A stretch of 45,606 nucleotides of DNA, taken from contig CALGTL010000036.1 of NCBI GenBank assembly GCA_937901475.1, positions 1 to 45,606 on the forward strand. The letters are read 5' to 3'. The position numbers and the translations under genes were made by a program. Source of the stretch: an uncultured Dehalococcoidia bacterium. GTDB lineage: Bacteria; Chloroflexota; Dehalococcoidia; Lucifugimonadales; Australimonadaceae. The notes under the pieces are model-generated. The model ran no database searches and was not told where the DNA came from. It saw only the letters and a program-made list of their open reading frames with translations. This document shows, piece after piece, positions 32,450 to 41,080 of the stretch. How positions within the stretch are numbered: position 1 is the first letter of the stretch; the number at the start of each line of letters is the position of its first letter.

Positions 32450-33225
32450 AACGGCTTAGCAGCAAAGCCAGGATTAGGTTGTCTATCATCGCCAGGAATA
32501 GCCAGTGACTCCCGTGAAGGGCACCTTTTACTTAGAACGCAAGCGTGGCACAGCGGCCTAATCGCTTTGCACACGCGCCGCCCATGAGTAATTAGGTAGA
32601 CATGAAATGCAAATACTCTGGTAGGGGCGATAGATCGTTCGAGAATGTCATGAGCTTCGTCGGCAGTAATCTTAGGGCCGATTAATGCAAGCCGATGCGA
32701 AACCCGGAAGATATGTGTATCCACTGCCATCGCAGGCATCCCCAACGCGAATGACAGGACGACGCCTGTCGTCTTTGGCCCAACACCTGGAAGCGATTGC
32801 AGCCATGCTTTTGCCTCGGCCAGTGGCATCTCTGCAAGGAAGGAAATGTCGTAACTCCCAGTACGCCCCTTTACAGATGCCAGCACAGCTTGGATACGAG
32901 GAGCCTTTTGTTGGGCCAATCCACCATGCCGAATCGTCGCCGCGAGCAAGTCGGTTGGTGCATCCACTACCTGCTGCCACGAAGGGAATCGCGCAGCCAG
33001 AGCTTCGTATGCCCTCCCAGCATTAAGGTCAGATGTGTGCTGCGAAAGAATCGTCCACACGAGCTCGGAGGTGCCATCTAAGCGCGGGCGATGCTCAACC
33101 TCACCCATCGCATCAGCGAGCATGTCAAACACTGATTCAGAGGTATAGGGAACGATGCCACGAACGCGCCGAGGTTGCAGTACTTTGCGCTTTCGGGGGC
33201 TTCTCTTCGCCCCGCTAATAGCCAT
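32446..33225 (-). CDS. nth: Endonuclease III (DNA glycosylase/AP lyase)
   Basis: About 259 residues; it removes oxidised pyrimidines and nicks abasic sites. The helix-hairpin-helix LPGVGPKTTGVVL contains the catalytic lysine K151, and the catalytic aspartate D169 lies in AVDTHIFRVSHRL. The 4Fe-4S cluster ligands have the exact spacing C-x6-C-x2-C-x5-C (C219, C226, C229, C235). The N-terminus has a basic extension. The ATG at 33225 is preferred to 33255, since the latter overlaps the phosphatase gene further; both are possible. Confidence 0.94.
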   Translation of the reverse strand: MAISGAKRSPRKRKVLQPRRVRGIVPYTSESVFDMLADAMGEVEHRPRLDGTSELVWTILSQHTSDLNAGRAYEALAARFPSWQQVVDAPTDLLAATIRHGGLAQQKAPRIQAVLASVKGRTGSYDISFLAEMPLAEAKAWLQSLPGVGPKTTGVVLSFALGMPAMAVDTHIFRVSHRLALIGPKITADEAHDILERSIAPTRVFAFHVYLITHGRRVCKAIRPLCHACVLSKRCPSRESLAIPGDDRQPNPGFAAKPL

Positions 33226-33838
33226 CGCTGATGCCCTGTAGATGTTCAACATCATTATGAGTTCGCAATTTGATTACGCCCTGATCAATCTCAAAGGTGC
33301 TTAGCGATGCGTTAGCAGTTACCAGGTCATGTCGATTGTGCTGCGAATCATCCAAGCCGAGAGCCAACGACGCCGCAACTCGTACTGGCGAGTCATGAGT
33401 GGATGCGAGCACCGTGCCCGACGGATGAAGTGCGGAGGTCTCAGAGATGAATCGCAACATCCTAATACGAAGATCACCGAGGCTTTCACCTCCCTCGAAG
33501 TGCACTGTTTCGGGGTGAGCCTGCCACTGTTCAATTAAACCGGGGCGCTCGCGCTGAAAATCGGAGAGGAATGCACCCGCAAACCGACCGTAGTCGAGAT
33601 CGCGCAGGAGATTTCGCTCTCTAACTTTAATCCCATGAAGCCGAGCAACAACCTGTGCTGTCTGCCTAGCGCGCAGCGTGTTACTTGCGTAAATACCGTC
33701 AAATGATTCTTTTCGGAGCCGCTCGGCAAGTGCAAGAGCCTGGGCACGGCCAAGTTCATCGATGGAACCACCACCCTGCACGCGCCCTTCGGCGTTCCAG
33801 GTGGTGCGGGCATGGCGTACGAGGAGAAGTCGGAGCAT
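33215..33838 (-). CDS. Histidine phosphatase family protein
   Basis: A 207-residue phosphoglycerate-mutase-like phosphatase. The active-site motif is LVRHARTTWN (H9; the usual RHGxT is RHART). The acid is in LRDLDYGRFAG, and the second catalytic histidine is in ASTHDSPVRV. The substrate could be a small phosphomonoester such as alpha-ribazole phosphate or a sugar phosphate. It overlaps the endonuclease III start by 11 bases and follows the rimI-like gene by 42 bases, so it is part of a four-gene operon. No clear ribosome-binding site precedes the ATG. Confidence 0.92.
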   Translation of the reverse strand: MLRLLLVRHARTTWNAEGRVQGGGSIDELGRAQALALAERLRKESFDGIYASNTLRARQTAQVVARLHGIKVRERNLLRDLDYGRFAGAFLSDFQRERPGLIEQWQAHPETVHFEGGESLGDLRIRMLRFISETSALHPSGTVLASTHDSPVRVAASLALGLDDSQHNRHDLVTANASLSTFEIDQGVIKLRTHNDVEHLQGISDGY

Positions 33839-33880
33839 GGGGCAGGATTCTAGCAGGGAGAGCGGTCGATCTCGAGAAAG

Positions 33881-34522
33881 CTAGAACAGGTACTCTCGAA
33901 CTGTTTCACCATAGCGTTGGTCGAAGGCGTTCAGGCGGTAGTCAAATAGAGAGCTGTATTCGTCCGATGTTAACTTATCGGTCGTCATGATAATCGCGTC
34001 CTCACCGTTGTCGGAGTAGTAGCGGCGCCGCAGGCCTACCTCGTTGAAACCATACTTCCGGTACAGCGCGATTGCTGGCTCATTGGACACGCGAGCCTCA
34101 AGGGTTACCACTTGGCAATCACGTCGCATTGCCATCTCAACGGAACCGATAACCAGCAACTCTCCTAGGCCTTTGCGTTTATAAGTCTCTCGAACAGCGA
34201 CAGATACGATGTGCGCTTCGCCCGCCATGTACCACACTCCCAAAAAACCGACGAGCAATTGCTGTCGAATCGGCTCTTGCGGCTTGTTGCGCCGGCCAAA
34301 TATACCAAGCAGGCCTTTCTTTTTTGGCCGAGGCTGGACGGTGACGAATTCATCATCGCGGACACAAACTGTGTATTCGGCCATCCGGTTCTTCAGCTCT
34401 CGTCGATACGATGTCGGAGGCCATAGGGTTGGGAAGGCCTCACGCTCCATGGCAGCGACCTGGTCCAGATCACTTTTTTCCATGGGTCTAAGCGCATAGG
34501 GCAAAGCTGATTGTCCGAGCAC
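33881..34522 (-). CDS. rimI: RimI-like N-acetyltransferase with insertion and C-terminal extension
   Basis: A 213-residue GNAT protein related to ribosomal-protein-alanine acetyltransferase. The core is RPMEKSDLDQVAAMEREAF at the N-terminus, HIVSVAVRETYKRKGLGELLV (motif A), and VSNEPAIALYRKYGFNEVGLRRRYYSDNGEDAIIM in family order. A basic insertion (QPRPKKKGLLGIFGRRNK) and 35 extra C-terminal residues are unusual. The GTG at 34522 is chosen because GAGGG precedes it and the RPM motif needs upstream residues. The true substrate may not be S18. Confidence 0.85.
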   Translation of the reverse strand: MLGQSALPYALRPMEKSDLDQVAAMEREAFPTLWPPTSYRRELKNRMAEYTVCVRDDEFVTVQPRPKKKGLLGIFGRRNKPQEPIRQQLLVGFLGVWYMAGEAHIVSVAVRETYKRKGLGELLVIGSVEMAMRRDCQVVTLEARVSNEPAIALYRKYGFNEVGLRRRYYSDNGEDAIIMTTDKLTSDEYSSLFDYRLNAFDQRYGETVREYLF

Positions 34523-34597
34523 GCGGCACCCTCACAAGAATATTGAGAGATTCTATCACCCGCTTCTACAAGCGCCTCTAAGCAGGCGCGCAATTCG

Positions 34598-34626
34598 TGG
34601 ACGGAATTCCTATTTAGAGGTATATT
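34598..34626 (+). promoter_or_regulatory. Strong promoter candidate for the ABC exporter operon
   Basis: TGGACG (34598-34603) and TATATT (34621-34626) are separated by 17 bases, matching four and five of six consensus positions. The expected start is near 34633, at or beside a GTG. A perfect inverted repeat GCGCCT/AGGCGC (34572-34577, 34584-34589) lies just upstream and could be an operator. Confidence 0.55.
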
Positions 34627-34674
34627 GACCCTGTGCGTCATCGTCGGGGCGAGGCGCACGGTTCCTTATTTTTT

Positions 34675-36465
34675 ATGCATACACTTTGGCGAATTTCGAA
34701 ACTTGCCGCCCAAGACAAATGGCGAATGCTAGGTGCCTGGGGCGCCCTACTTCTCTCGACTTCTTTTTTCCTGACTGTGCCCAAGGTGATCGGGCAATCG
34801 ATTGACAAGGCCCTCGAAGCTCTAGAGGAAGACCGTGCCGGTCCCGCCGATACGGATGGATTGATTTTCCTCGGGCTACTTCTTGTCGCAGTATTCGTTG
34901 CTAGGGGCGTTTTTAATTTCTTCAATCTTTACCTTGCCGAGTCACTCTCGCAGAGAACTGCATACAAGATTCGTAATCTTGTATACGACAAGCTCCAGCA
35001 TCTAAGTTTCGCGTTCCATGATCAAGAGCACACCGGCAACTTGATGTCCAAATCCACGGTAGACGTGGAAATGGTGCGTAATTTCGTCCAAATGGGCTTA
35101 GTCCGGTCTGGTCAGATTTTTGTGCTGGTGGTGGGCGCGAGCGCTCTAATGGTGCTCGTCGACTGGAAGTTAGGGCTCCTTTCCATTGCGTTCGTTCCTG
35201 TTATCGCGTTCAGGGCGATTACAGTCTCGACTCGTATGCGTGGAATTTGGAGGCACGCCCAGGTTGAGATGGGTCGTATGACGACCGTCCTTCAAGAGAA
35301 TCTTGAAGGACAGCTCGTCGTGAAAGCGTTCGGCGGCGAGGCCCATGAAGAAGCAAAATTCGTAGCGAAGAACACTGACGTATTCGACTGGACCCTCCAT
35401 GCCCGTCGAACTCAGGCGTTGAACTCGTCCATCATGCAGTTTATTTTCTGGGGTTCAACAGGAATCATTCTCTGGGTCGGTGGCCGAGCGGTCATTGAAG
35501 AGCGCATTACCACAGGCGAGATGACCCAGATGCTCCTCTATATCAGCTTGCTAGTGCAACCTATTCGCATGGTAGGAATGCTGGTCAACAATTACGCGAG
35601 AGCCATCTCCGCTGGTGAACGGATCTACGATATTCTCGACGCGCGATCTCCTGTTGAAGAGCATCCAGCGGCAGTGCCGCTCGCCAATGTTCGCGGCCAT
35701 GTGAAATTCGACCATACAAGTTTTTCTTATAGCGGCCAATCTGCGATCAACGATGTATCACTCGAGGTTTTGCCAGGTCAGGTTGTAGCTCTCATGGGTG
35801 CCCCAGGGGCAGGGAAATCAACACTTGTAAGCCTGCTTGCACGTTTTTATGATGCAGACAGCGGCTCAGTTTCAATTGACGGCATCAATGTCCGCGACGC
35901 GACACTATCGTCGGTTCGCAGCACAGTTGGAATTGTGCAGCAGGATGTGTTCCTTTTCAGCGCGTCAGTCCGTGACAACATTGCCTACGGCAAGCAGGGC
36001 GCGTCGATCGACGAAGTGGTGGATGCCGCCAAGACCGCGCAGCTACACGAAGAGATTATGGCGCTTCCAAAGGGTTACGAAACAGTCGTAGGTGAGCGTG
36101 GTACCAGCCTTTCGGGTGGGCAACGGCAGCGGCTTTCTATCGCACGGACGTTAATTCTGGACCCGCCAGTGCTTGTGCTTGATGACTCCACCGCCAGCGT
36201 GGATGCAGGTACGGAGTCTCGCATTCAAGAAGCCATCAGAGGGGTCGTGAAAGGCCGAACGACATTCATCATTGCCCACCGATTATCGTCTATCCAACAC
36301 GCCGAAACAGTCGTCGTTCTGGACCATGGCCAAATTGCTGAGATGGGCTCGCCTGTTGAGCTTGCTGCGTCTGGCGGACTATTCACTCACGTGTCCGAGC
36401 TCCAGTACGCCACCAATCTCAACGGCCACGCTAGCGTGGCCTCACTAGGAGGTGCTCACGCATGA
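34675..36465 (+). CDS. Heterodimeric ABC exporter, half-transporter 1 (degenerate Walker B)
   Basis: A 596-residue type IV ABC exporter half: six membrane helices, then a nucleotide-binding domain. Walker A is GAPGAGKST (375-383), the signature is a canonical LSGGQ (479-483), and Walker B is VLVLDDST (D503, D504), where the catalytic Glu is replaced by Asp; the H-loop IIAHRL is intact. The partner encoded next carries the complementary defects, as in TM287/288-like heterodimers. The GTG at 34633 is an alternative start: it lies at the likely transcription start and would give a leaderless mRNA. The substrate is probably a drug or lipid. Confidence 0.94.
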   Translation: MHTLWRISKLAAQDKWRMLGAWGALLLSTSFFLTVPKVIGQSIDKALEALEEDRAGPADTDGLIFLGLLLVAVFVARGVFNFFNLYLAESLSQRTAYKIRNLVYDKLQHLSFAFHDQEHTGNLMSKSTVDVEMVRNFVQMGLVRSGQIFVLVVGASALMVLVDWKLGLLSIAFVPVIAFRAITVSTRMRGIWRHAQVEMGRMTTVLQENLEGQLVVKAFGGEAHEEAKFVAKNTDVFDWTLHARRTQALNSSIMQFIFWGSTGIILWVGGRAVIEERITTGEMTQMLLYISLLVQPIRMVGMLVNNYARAISAGERIYDILDARSPVEEHPAAVPLANVRGHVKFDHTSFSYSGQSAINDVSLEVLPGQVVALMGAPGAGKSTLVSLLARFYDADSGSVSIDGINVRDATLSSVRSTVGIVQQDVFLFSASVRDNIAYGKQGASIDEVVDAAKTAQLHEEIMALPKGYETVVGERGTSLSGGQRQRLSIARTLILDPPVLVLDDSTASVDAGTESRIQEAIRGVVKGRTTFIIAHRLSSIQHAETVVVLDHGQIAEMGSPVELAASGGLFTHVSELQYATNLNGHASVASLGGAHA

Positions 36466-38372
36466 TGGGAGGAATCGGAGGAGGAGGTCATTACACTCGT
36501 TCATCCCAGCCTGGGGACATAGATCAGGACAGCACAAAGATATATGACAGTTCAGTAGTCACACGCCTCGCGACTTACATAACTCCCTATAAAGGAAAAG
36601 TACTACTCGCGATCCTAGGTGTGATTCTCTATACCTCGGCGACGGTCATGATTCCCCTGCTAATCAAGCTAGCAACCGACAACGCAATCTTGGATGGCGA
36701 CGCATCAGCGCTTAATGTTATCGCCGTGGTATTCGGTGCCGTATTGGTGGTTCATTTCTTCTCGAATTGGGTTCATCAAGTATTGCTTGCCCAGGTCGGC
36801 CAGACGGTAATTTTCAACCTCCGCAATGAGTTGTTTGTCCATCTCCAGCGTCTTCCAATGTCGTTCCACAACCGGAACAAAGTTGGCTCGGTAATGTCCA
36901 GAGCTCAGAACGATGTTTATCAGCTGCAAGAGTTCTTAGACATCATTGTTACATCACTTGGTGACTTGCTAAGCCTCACGGGCATCGTTGCCATTATGTT
37001 CTTCATCAACTGGCAACTCACGCTGGTCTCGCTAGCTTCATTACCCGTACTGATTGTCATCATTTATTTCTGGCAGCGGGTTGCGAAACCAGCCTTCTTT
37101 CGAGTCCGTGTCGCAGTGTCCTCTGTCAACGGCTCACTTGCGGAGAATCTCTCGGGGGTGCGCGTAGTTCAGAGTATGAATCGCCAGGTCAAGAATATGG
37201 AGAATTTCGATGTGCTGAACAAGCACAACTTAGAGTCCAATCTCAAAGCAGCCCGGCTTTCCGCATCACTTATGCCAACGGTTGAGATTTTCATGTCCTT
37301 CGGGCTGGCTGCTGCCATTGTCATGGGAGGAGCGAGTGTTGCTAATGGCGAGGTTCTCGCGGGCACAGTTATCGCATTCAGCCTTTGGATTCAACGATTC
37401 TTCGACCCTATTCGAAGCATGACGCAACAGTTCACCCAGCTCCAACGCGCCATGGCCTCCGGAGCACGAATTTTCGATTTACTGGACGTTGAGCCCGACC
37501 TAAGCGACTTCGATGATGCAATTGAACTACCCGTTATTCAAGGCGCGATTCAATATAACAACGTTAGTTTCGCCTACGACGAAGGTAAGCCAGTACTTGA
37601 GCACATTACCCTCGATATCAAGGCTGGTCAGACCGTTGCGTTCGTGGGCCGGACAGGTGCAGGTAAGACTACGATGGTTTCGCTACTCTCGAGGTTTTTC
37701 GATGTCACCAGTGGGAGCTTATCCGTGGACGGCCACGATCTTCGTGGGGTAACTCGAAGCTCCCTTGCTAGTCAGATGGGCATCGTCCTTCAAGAGCCCT
37801 TCCAGTTCTCGGGAAGCATCAAAGAAAATATCCGTTACAACCACGGGGAAGCGACCGAAGATGACATTATTCGGTCGTCCAAAGCCGTTGGAATTCACGA
37901 TTACATCGTCAGTCTCCCTGATGGGTACGACACCATCATGGAGGAGCGCGGCGGCAACATGAGCTTGGGGCAGCGCCAGCTCGTAAGTTTCTCTCGTGCG
38001 CTCGTCGCGAACCCGCGCATCATGATTCTCGATGAAGCCACGGCCAACGTTGACACTCAGACAGAGCAATTGATTCAAGAGGCGATTGCCACTCTCCTCA
38101 AAGATCGCACAGCAGTGGTAATTGCCCATCGCCTCTCGACCATTCGCAATGCAGACAACATCGTTGTCATGGATAAGGGACGCATCGCCGAGATGGGTAA
38201 TCATGATGAACTCATCGCCCTCGGTGGCATGTATGCCAAGCAATACGAACTCCATCAAGTGCTTGCGTCGTCAGGCCTGCAGCGCGTCGGTGCACCGGAA
38301 AACGAGTTTGACGATGACATCATCGACGACGAGTCGACACTCGATGACATTACCAGTGCTCGGAGTCCCTAA
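36462..38372 (+). CDS. Heterodimeric ABC exporter, half-transporter 2 (degenerate signature)
   Basis: A 636-residue half-transporter overlapping its partner by four bases (ATGA). Six membrane helices precede the nucleotide-binding domain: Walker A GRTGAGKTT (396-404), signature MSLGQ (500-504, non-canonical), Walker B MILDEAT with the catalytic E525, and H-loop IAHRLST. The Gly-rich start (MMGGIGGGG) and acidic C-terminal tail (NEFDDDIIDDE) are unusual. Together with half 1 it forms one normal and one degenerate ATP site. An efflux role is likely. Confidence 0.95.
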   Translation: MMGGIGGGGHYTRSSQPGDIDQDSTKIYDSSVVTRLATYITPYKGKVLLAILGVILYTSATVMIPLLIKLATDNAILDGDASALNVIAVVFGAVLVVHFFSNWVHQVLLAQVGQTVIFNLRNELFVHLQRLPMSFHNRNKVGSVMSRAQNDVYQLQEFLDIIVTSLGDLLSLTGIVAIMFFINWQLTLVSLASLPVLIVIIYFWQRVAKPAFFRVRVAVSSVNGSLAENLSGVRVVQSMNRQVKNMENFDVLNKHNLESNLKAARLSASLMPTVEIFMSFGLAAAIVMGGASVANGEVLAGTVIAFSLWIQRFFDPIRSMTQQFTQLQRAMASGARIFDLLDVEPDLSDFDDAIELPVIQGAIQYNNVSFAYDEGKPVLEHITLDIKAGQTVAFVGRTGAGKTTMVSLLSRFFDVTSGSLSVDGHDLRGVTRSSLASQMGIVLQEPFQFSGSIKENIRYNHGEATEDDIIRSSKAVGIHDYIVSLPDGYDTIMEERGGNMSLGQRQLVSFSRALVANPRIMILDEATANVDTQTEQLIQEAIATLLKDRTAVVIAHRLSTIRNADNIVVMDKGRIAEMGNHDELIALGGMYAKQYELHQVLASSGLQRVGAPENEFDDDIIDDESTLDDITSARSP

Positions 38373-38412
38373 TCTCTGTTATCCCTTTGCTCAAGGTAAA
38401 GCGCAGGCCTAT

Positions 38413-39762
38413 TTAGACCGGAGGTATGAGTTCGACGCCCAGAGTCTGTTCAGCCCAGTGCGCAGCGCCTAGTAAACGGGTCTCCTGGAATGGGCCGCAC
38501 GCAAACTGCGCGCCTAACGGGAGGCCATTCCCAGCGAGGCCCGTTGGGATGGTTATGCTAGGGAATCCAGTGAAACTCCACGGACTTTGGAAGCGTGTAT
38601 CACCGGTCTGTGTGAGGTCTCGAGGCGCGGGGCCTGATACCGTTGGCATCAACAGCACGTCGACTTCCGCTAGCGTTGCCCGGCAGCTTTCGCGCATCAG
38701 ATGCTGATAATTCATAGCCGTCACGTAGTCGGTCGCGGTGTACTCGAGGCCAGCACGGATGTACTCAGCAACTTTCGGCCCGTATTCTTTCTCGTGCTCC
38801 TTGAACATTGCCGCGTGAAAATGCGCAATCTCCGTCTGCTGCATCGTCCGATGGCTCTCATATCCGTAGCCGAAATCTATGCCCAAATGTACCTCTTCAA
38901 CGGTTGCGCCTGCTTGAGCAAACCGTTGAGCAATGTTTTCAATCATCAGTCGAGTTTCAGCATCTGATTCCTCAAAGAACCAGCCTCGGATTAAACCGAT
39001 ACGCGGTGCCACGGCATTCCGTATGGCTCCCATATAGTCGTCGACGGGGGCTATAACGCAGTCGGGATCAGAGGGGTCGTATCCTGCAAGGGCCGATAGC
39101 AGCGTTGCAGTATCCTCTACACTTCGTGCCAGTACTCCCACGTGGTCAAAGGATTGTGCGTGGGGAATCACGCCCACTCTGCTGATACGGCCGAACGTCG
39201 GTTTCAAGCCCACCACGCCGTTGTAGGCAGCAGGCCGTAAAACCGAGCCAACTGTCTGAGAACCGAATGCCCATGGAACCATACGCGAAGCGACTGCTAC
39301 CCCAGATCCTGTGCTAGAGCCTCCGGCGGTATGCTCGACATTCCATGGATTCTTGCTGGGAGCAGGATCTCCTGCTGCAAATTCAGTGGTATGGGACTTG
39401 CCCATAAGTACCGCCCCTGCATTTCTCACGATAGCGACGGGGGATGAATCTTTCTCTGGCACTCGATTCGCCCATACCCGCGAGCCTGCCGCGGTCCTGA
39501 TACCTGCCGTATCAAAGATGTCTTTCGCGGCATATGGAATTCCGTGTAACGGGCTCTTAGGACCGGAGGAGGCAATTTCTCGTTCAGCTTGACGAGCTGC
39601 TTCCAGCGCAAGGTCAGGGGTAAGCGTAGCCCAGGCGCTCAACGTTGGGTCGAGTTTCTGGATACGATCGAAACACGAATCGAATAGCTCTACAGGCGAG
39701 AGCTGTTTAGTGCGGATCGCTTCCGCAGCCTGCATCAGGGACAGTTCGTAGGGATAGGCCAT
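38413..39762 (-). CDS. Amidase signature family hydrolase
   Basis: A 449-residue amidase. The catalytic triad is visible: K80 (AAKDIFD), the cis-serine in GGSSTGSG (S149) and the nucleophile S173 in SQTVGSVLRP. The usual GTDTGGS is altered to GSQTVGS, which changes residues next to the nucleophile but keeps the serine. The C-terminal LGAQF motif is normal. GGAG precedes the ATG. gatB/gatC are absent, so it is probably a catabolic amidase. Its stop converges on the ABC exporter gene end, 40 bases away. Confidence 0.92.
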   Translation of the reverse strand: MAYPYELSLMQAAEAIRTKQLSPVELFDSCFDRIQKLDPTLSAWATLTPDLALEAARQAEREIASSGPKSPLHGIPYAAKDIFDTAGIRTAAGSRVWANRVPEKDSSPVAIVRNAGAVLMGKSHTTEFAAGDPAPSKNPWNVEHTAGGSSTGSGVAVASRMVPWAFGSQTVGSVLRPAAYNGVVGLKPTFGRISRVGVIPHAQSFDHVGVLARSVEDTATLLSALAGYDPSDPDCVIAPVDDYMGAIRNAVAPRIGLIRGWFFEESDAETRLMIENIAQRFAQAGATVEEVHLGIDFGYGYESHRTMQQTEIAHFHAAMFKEHEKEYGPKVAEYIRAGLEYTATDYVTAMNYQHLMRESCRATLAEVDVLLMPTVSGPAPRDLTQTGDTRFQSPWSFTGFPSITIPTGLAGNGLPLGAQFACGPFQETRLLGAAHWAEQTLGVELIPPV

Positions 39763-39782
39763 GCTAACTCCAACCTTTGGGG

Positions 39783-39917
39783 TTAGCGCGTGCGCTTCGT
39801 GAAGCCGTAGCGAATCTTGAGGCCGTTGCGCTTTGATTCCACATGGTTCACACGGGCAACGAACTCCGCAGTAGTTTCTTGCTTCTTTTCTTTCTTGACA
39901 GGCTTCGAGGTGGCCAT
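39783..39917 (-). CDS. Small basic protein (44 residues)
   Basis: Reads MATSKPVKKEKKQETTAEFV, then ARVNHVESKRNGLKIRYGFTKRTR. It has GGGAG five bases before the ATG and TAA at the end. It is strongly basic, with a Lys-rich N-terminus and an Arg/Lys C-terminus like small ribosomal or nucleic-acid-binding proteins. I do not recognise the family. It lies between the amidase start and the inverted repeat at 39982-40006. The good ribosome-binding site and composition argue for a real gene. Confidence 0.6.
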   Translation of the reverse strand: MATSKPVKKEKKQETTAEFVARVNHVESKRNGLKIRYGFTKRTR

Positions 39918-39981
39918 GAGTCTCCCTCAGGTTTCAGACTAACAACAGTATATCAGGAACAAAGGAAATGTCCGTTTGTTT

Positions 39982-40006
39982 TTGCTAAACCTTCGGGGTT
40001 TAGCAA
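39982..40006. repeat. 10-base perfect inverted repeat
   Basis: TTGCTAAACC and GGTTTAGCAA surround TTCGG. There is no T-run on the expected side (the T-run precedes the repeat on the plus strand), so it may be a protein-binding site or an imperfect terminator of the aldo/keto reductase gene transcribed from the right. Confidence 0.45.
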
Positions 40007-40088
40007 TTCTGGCACTGTAGTGCCTCTAAGCATGATTAAAGGGATTAATGGATGTAAGCCAATAAATCAGCAATACGTACTCGCTCGA

Positions 40089-41078
40089 TTAGATCGTCGG
40101 CCGCACGGGGGGGACGGAACTTTCGGTCAACGCATCCCCACCGAACCACCAATTCGTGATCGAATCCAATTCCGTTCGCTCGTCATCTGTAAGCCGCCAG
40201 CTCGCTCCTGGTGCGTTGGCTGCAACATGCTCCGGCTTGTCGAACCCGCACAATGTCACTCCCACTTCTGGGTGTGACAAAACCCACGCCAAGGCCAACT
40301 CAACCACTGTGTGACCATGCTCGCCCGCGAAAAGCTCCAGTTTGGGTACCAGATCATCTACACGTTCAGACCTCAATCGAGTCACGATCCCCGTAGGAAT
40401 CTTGTCCGCTCGGCTCCCGGCAGGTGGTGCTACACCTGGTCGATAGGTACCGGTGAGCCAGCCTCCTCCCAGGGGGAAATAGGGAATCAACGAGACTTCG
40501 TACTTACGGCAAAACGGTAGAAGTTCCAACTCAGCATGTCGATACAGCAGGCTGAAATGATTCTGAGTTGATTGAAAGCGAGCGAGTCCATTCTCACTGG
40601 AGGTGACTTCCTGTTCATGCATTCTCCAAGATGAAGTGTTGCAGTTACCTATGTAGCGAACCTTGCCCTGCTCCACCAGTTCGTTCAGTGGGCTCAGCAA
40701 TTCCTCATGCGGCAAATCTGGCGTTGCGTAGTGCACTTGAAAAAGGTCGATATGATCGGTCTTCAACTTGCGAAGTGCCTCTTCACAACGCCCGAATATA
40801 CGCTCCCGCGGAGTCTGTCCGTTAAGGCTCCTCAGGTTGAACTTGGTTGAGATGTAGACTCCGTCACGTTTCCCTTCGAGCGCCACACCCACCTGGTCTT
40901 CGCTCTGTCCGTTGCCGTAAACATCAGATGTGTCGAAGAAATTAATGCCATGTTCAAGCGCTGCGTCAATCACAGCTGTTGTCTCGGTCTGGCCCAGCAT
41001 CGGAGGGCCGAACGGGTAACCTCCGACGCCAATCACTGAAACGCGCATGTCGGTTTGACCCAGTTGCCTATACTCCAT
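40089..41078 (-). CDS. Aldo/keto reductase
   Basis: A 329-residue NADPH-dependent (beta/alpha)8 reductase. The catalytic tetrad is complete: D49 and Y54 (FFDTSDVYGNG), K79 (STKFN) and H116 (FQVHYAT). The cofactor-phosphate site lies near DKPEHVAAN. Substrate unknown. It begins two bases after the EutA-like stop, with GGGGAG inside that gene's end, so it is translationally coupled to eutA. An aldehyde product of a B12-dependent lyase would be a natural substrate, but this is inference. Confidence 0.93.
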   Translation of the reverse strand: MEYRQLGQTDMRVSVIGVGGYPFGPPMLGQTETTAVIDAALEHGINFFDTSDVYGNGQSEDQVGVALEGKRDGVYISTKFNLRSLNGQTPRERIFGRCEEALRKLKTDHIDLFQVHYATPDLPHEELLSPLNELVEQGKVRYIGNCNTSSWRMHEQEVTSSENGLARFQSTQNHFSLLYRHAELELLPFCRKYEVSLIPYFPLGGGWLTGTYRPGVAPPAGSRADKIPTGIVTRLRSERVDDLVPKLELFAGEHGHTVVELALAWVLSHPEVGVTLCGFDKPEHVAANAPGASWRLTDDERTELDSITNWWFGGDALTESSVPPVRPTI

Positions 41079-41080
41079 AG

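Noticed and set aside
37719-38258. Minus-strand frame of 179 codons
   Set aside because: It is antisense to the nucleotide-binding domain of the second ABC half-transporter and has no recognisable domain.
38413-39762. GatA subunit of the Glu-tRNA(Gln) amidotransferase
   Set aside because: gatB and gatC are not nearby and the nucleophile region differs (GSQTVGS), fitting a catabolic amidase better; the same reasoning applies to the amidase at 7504.
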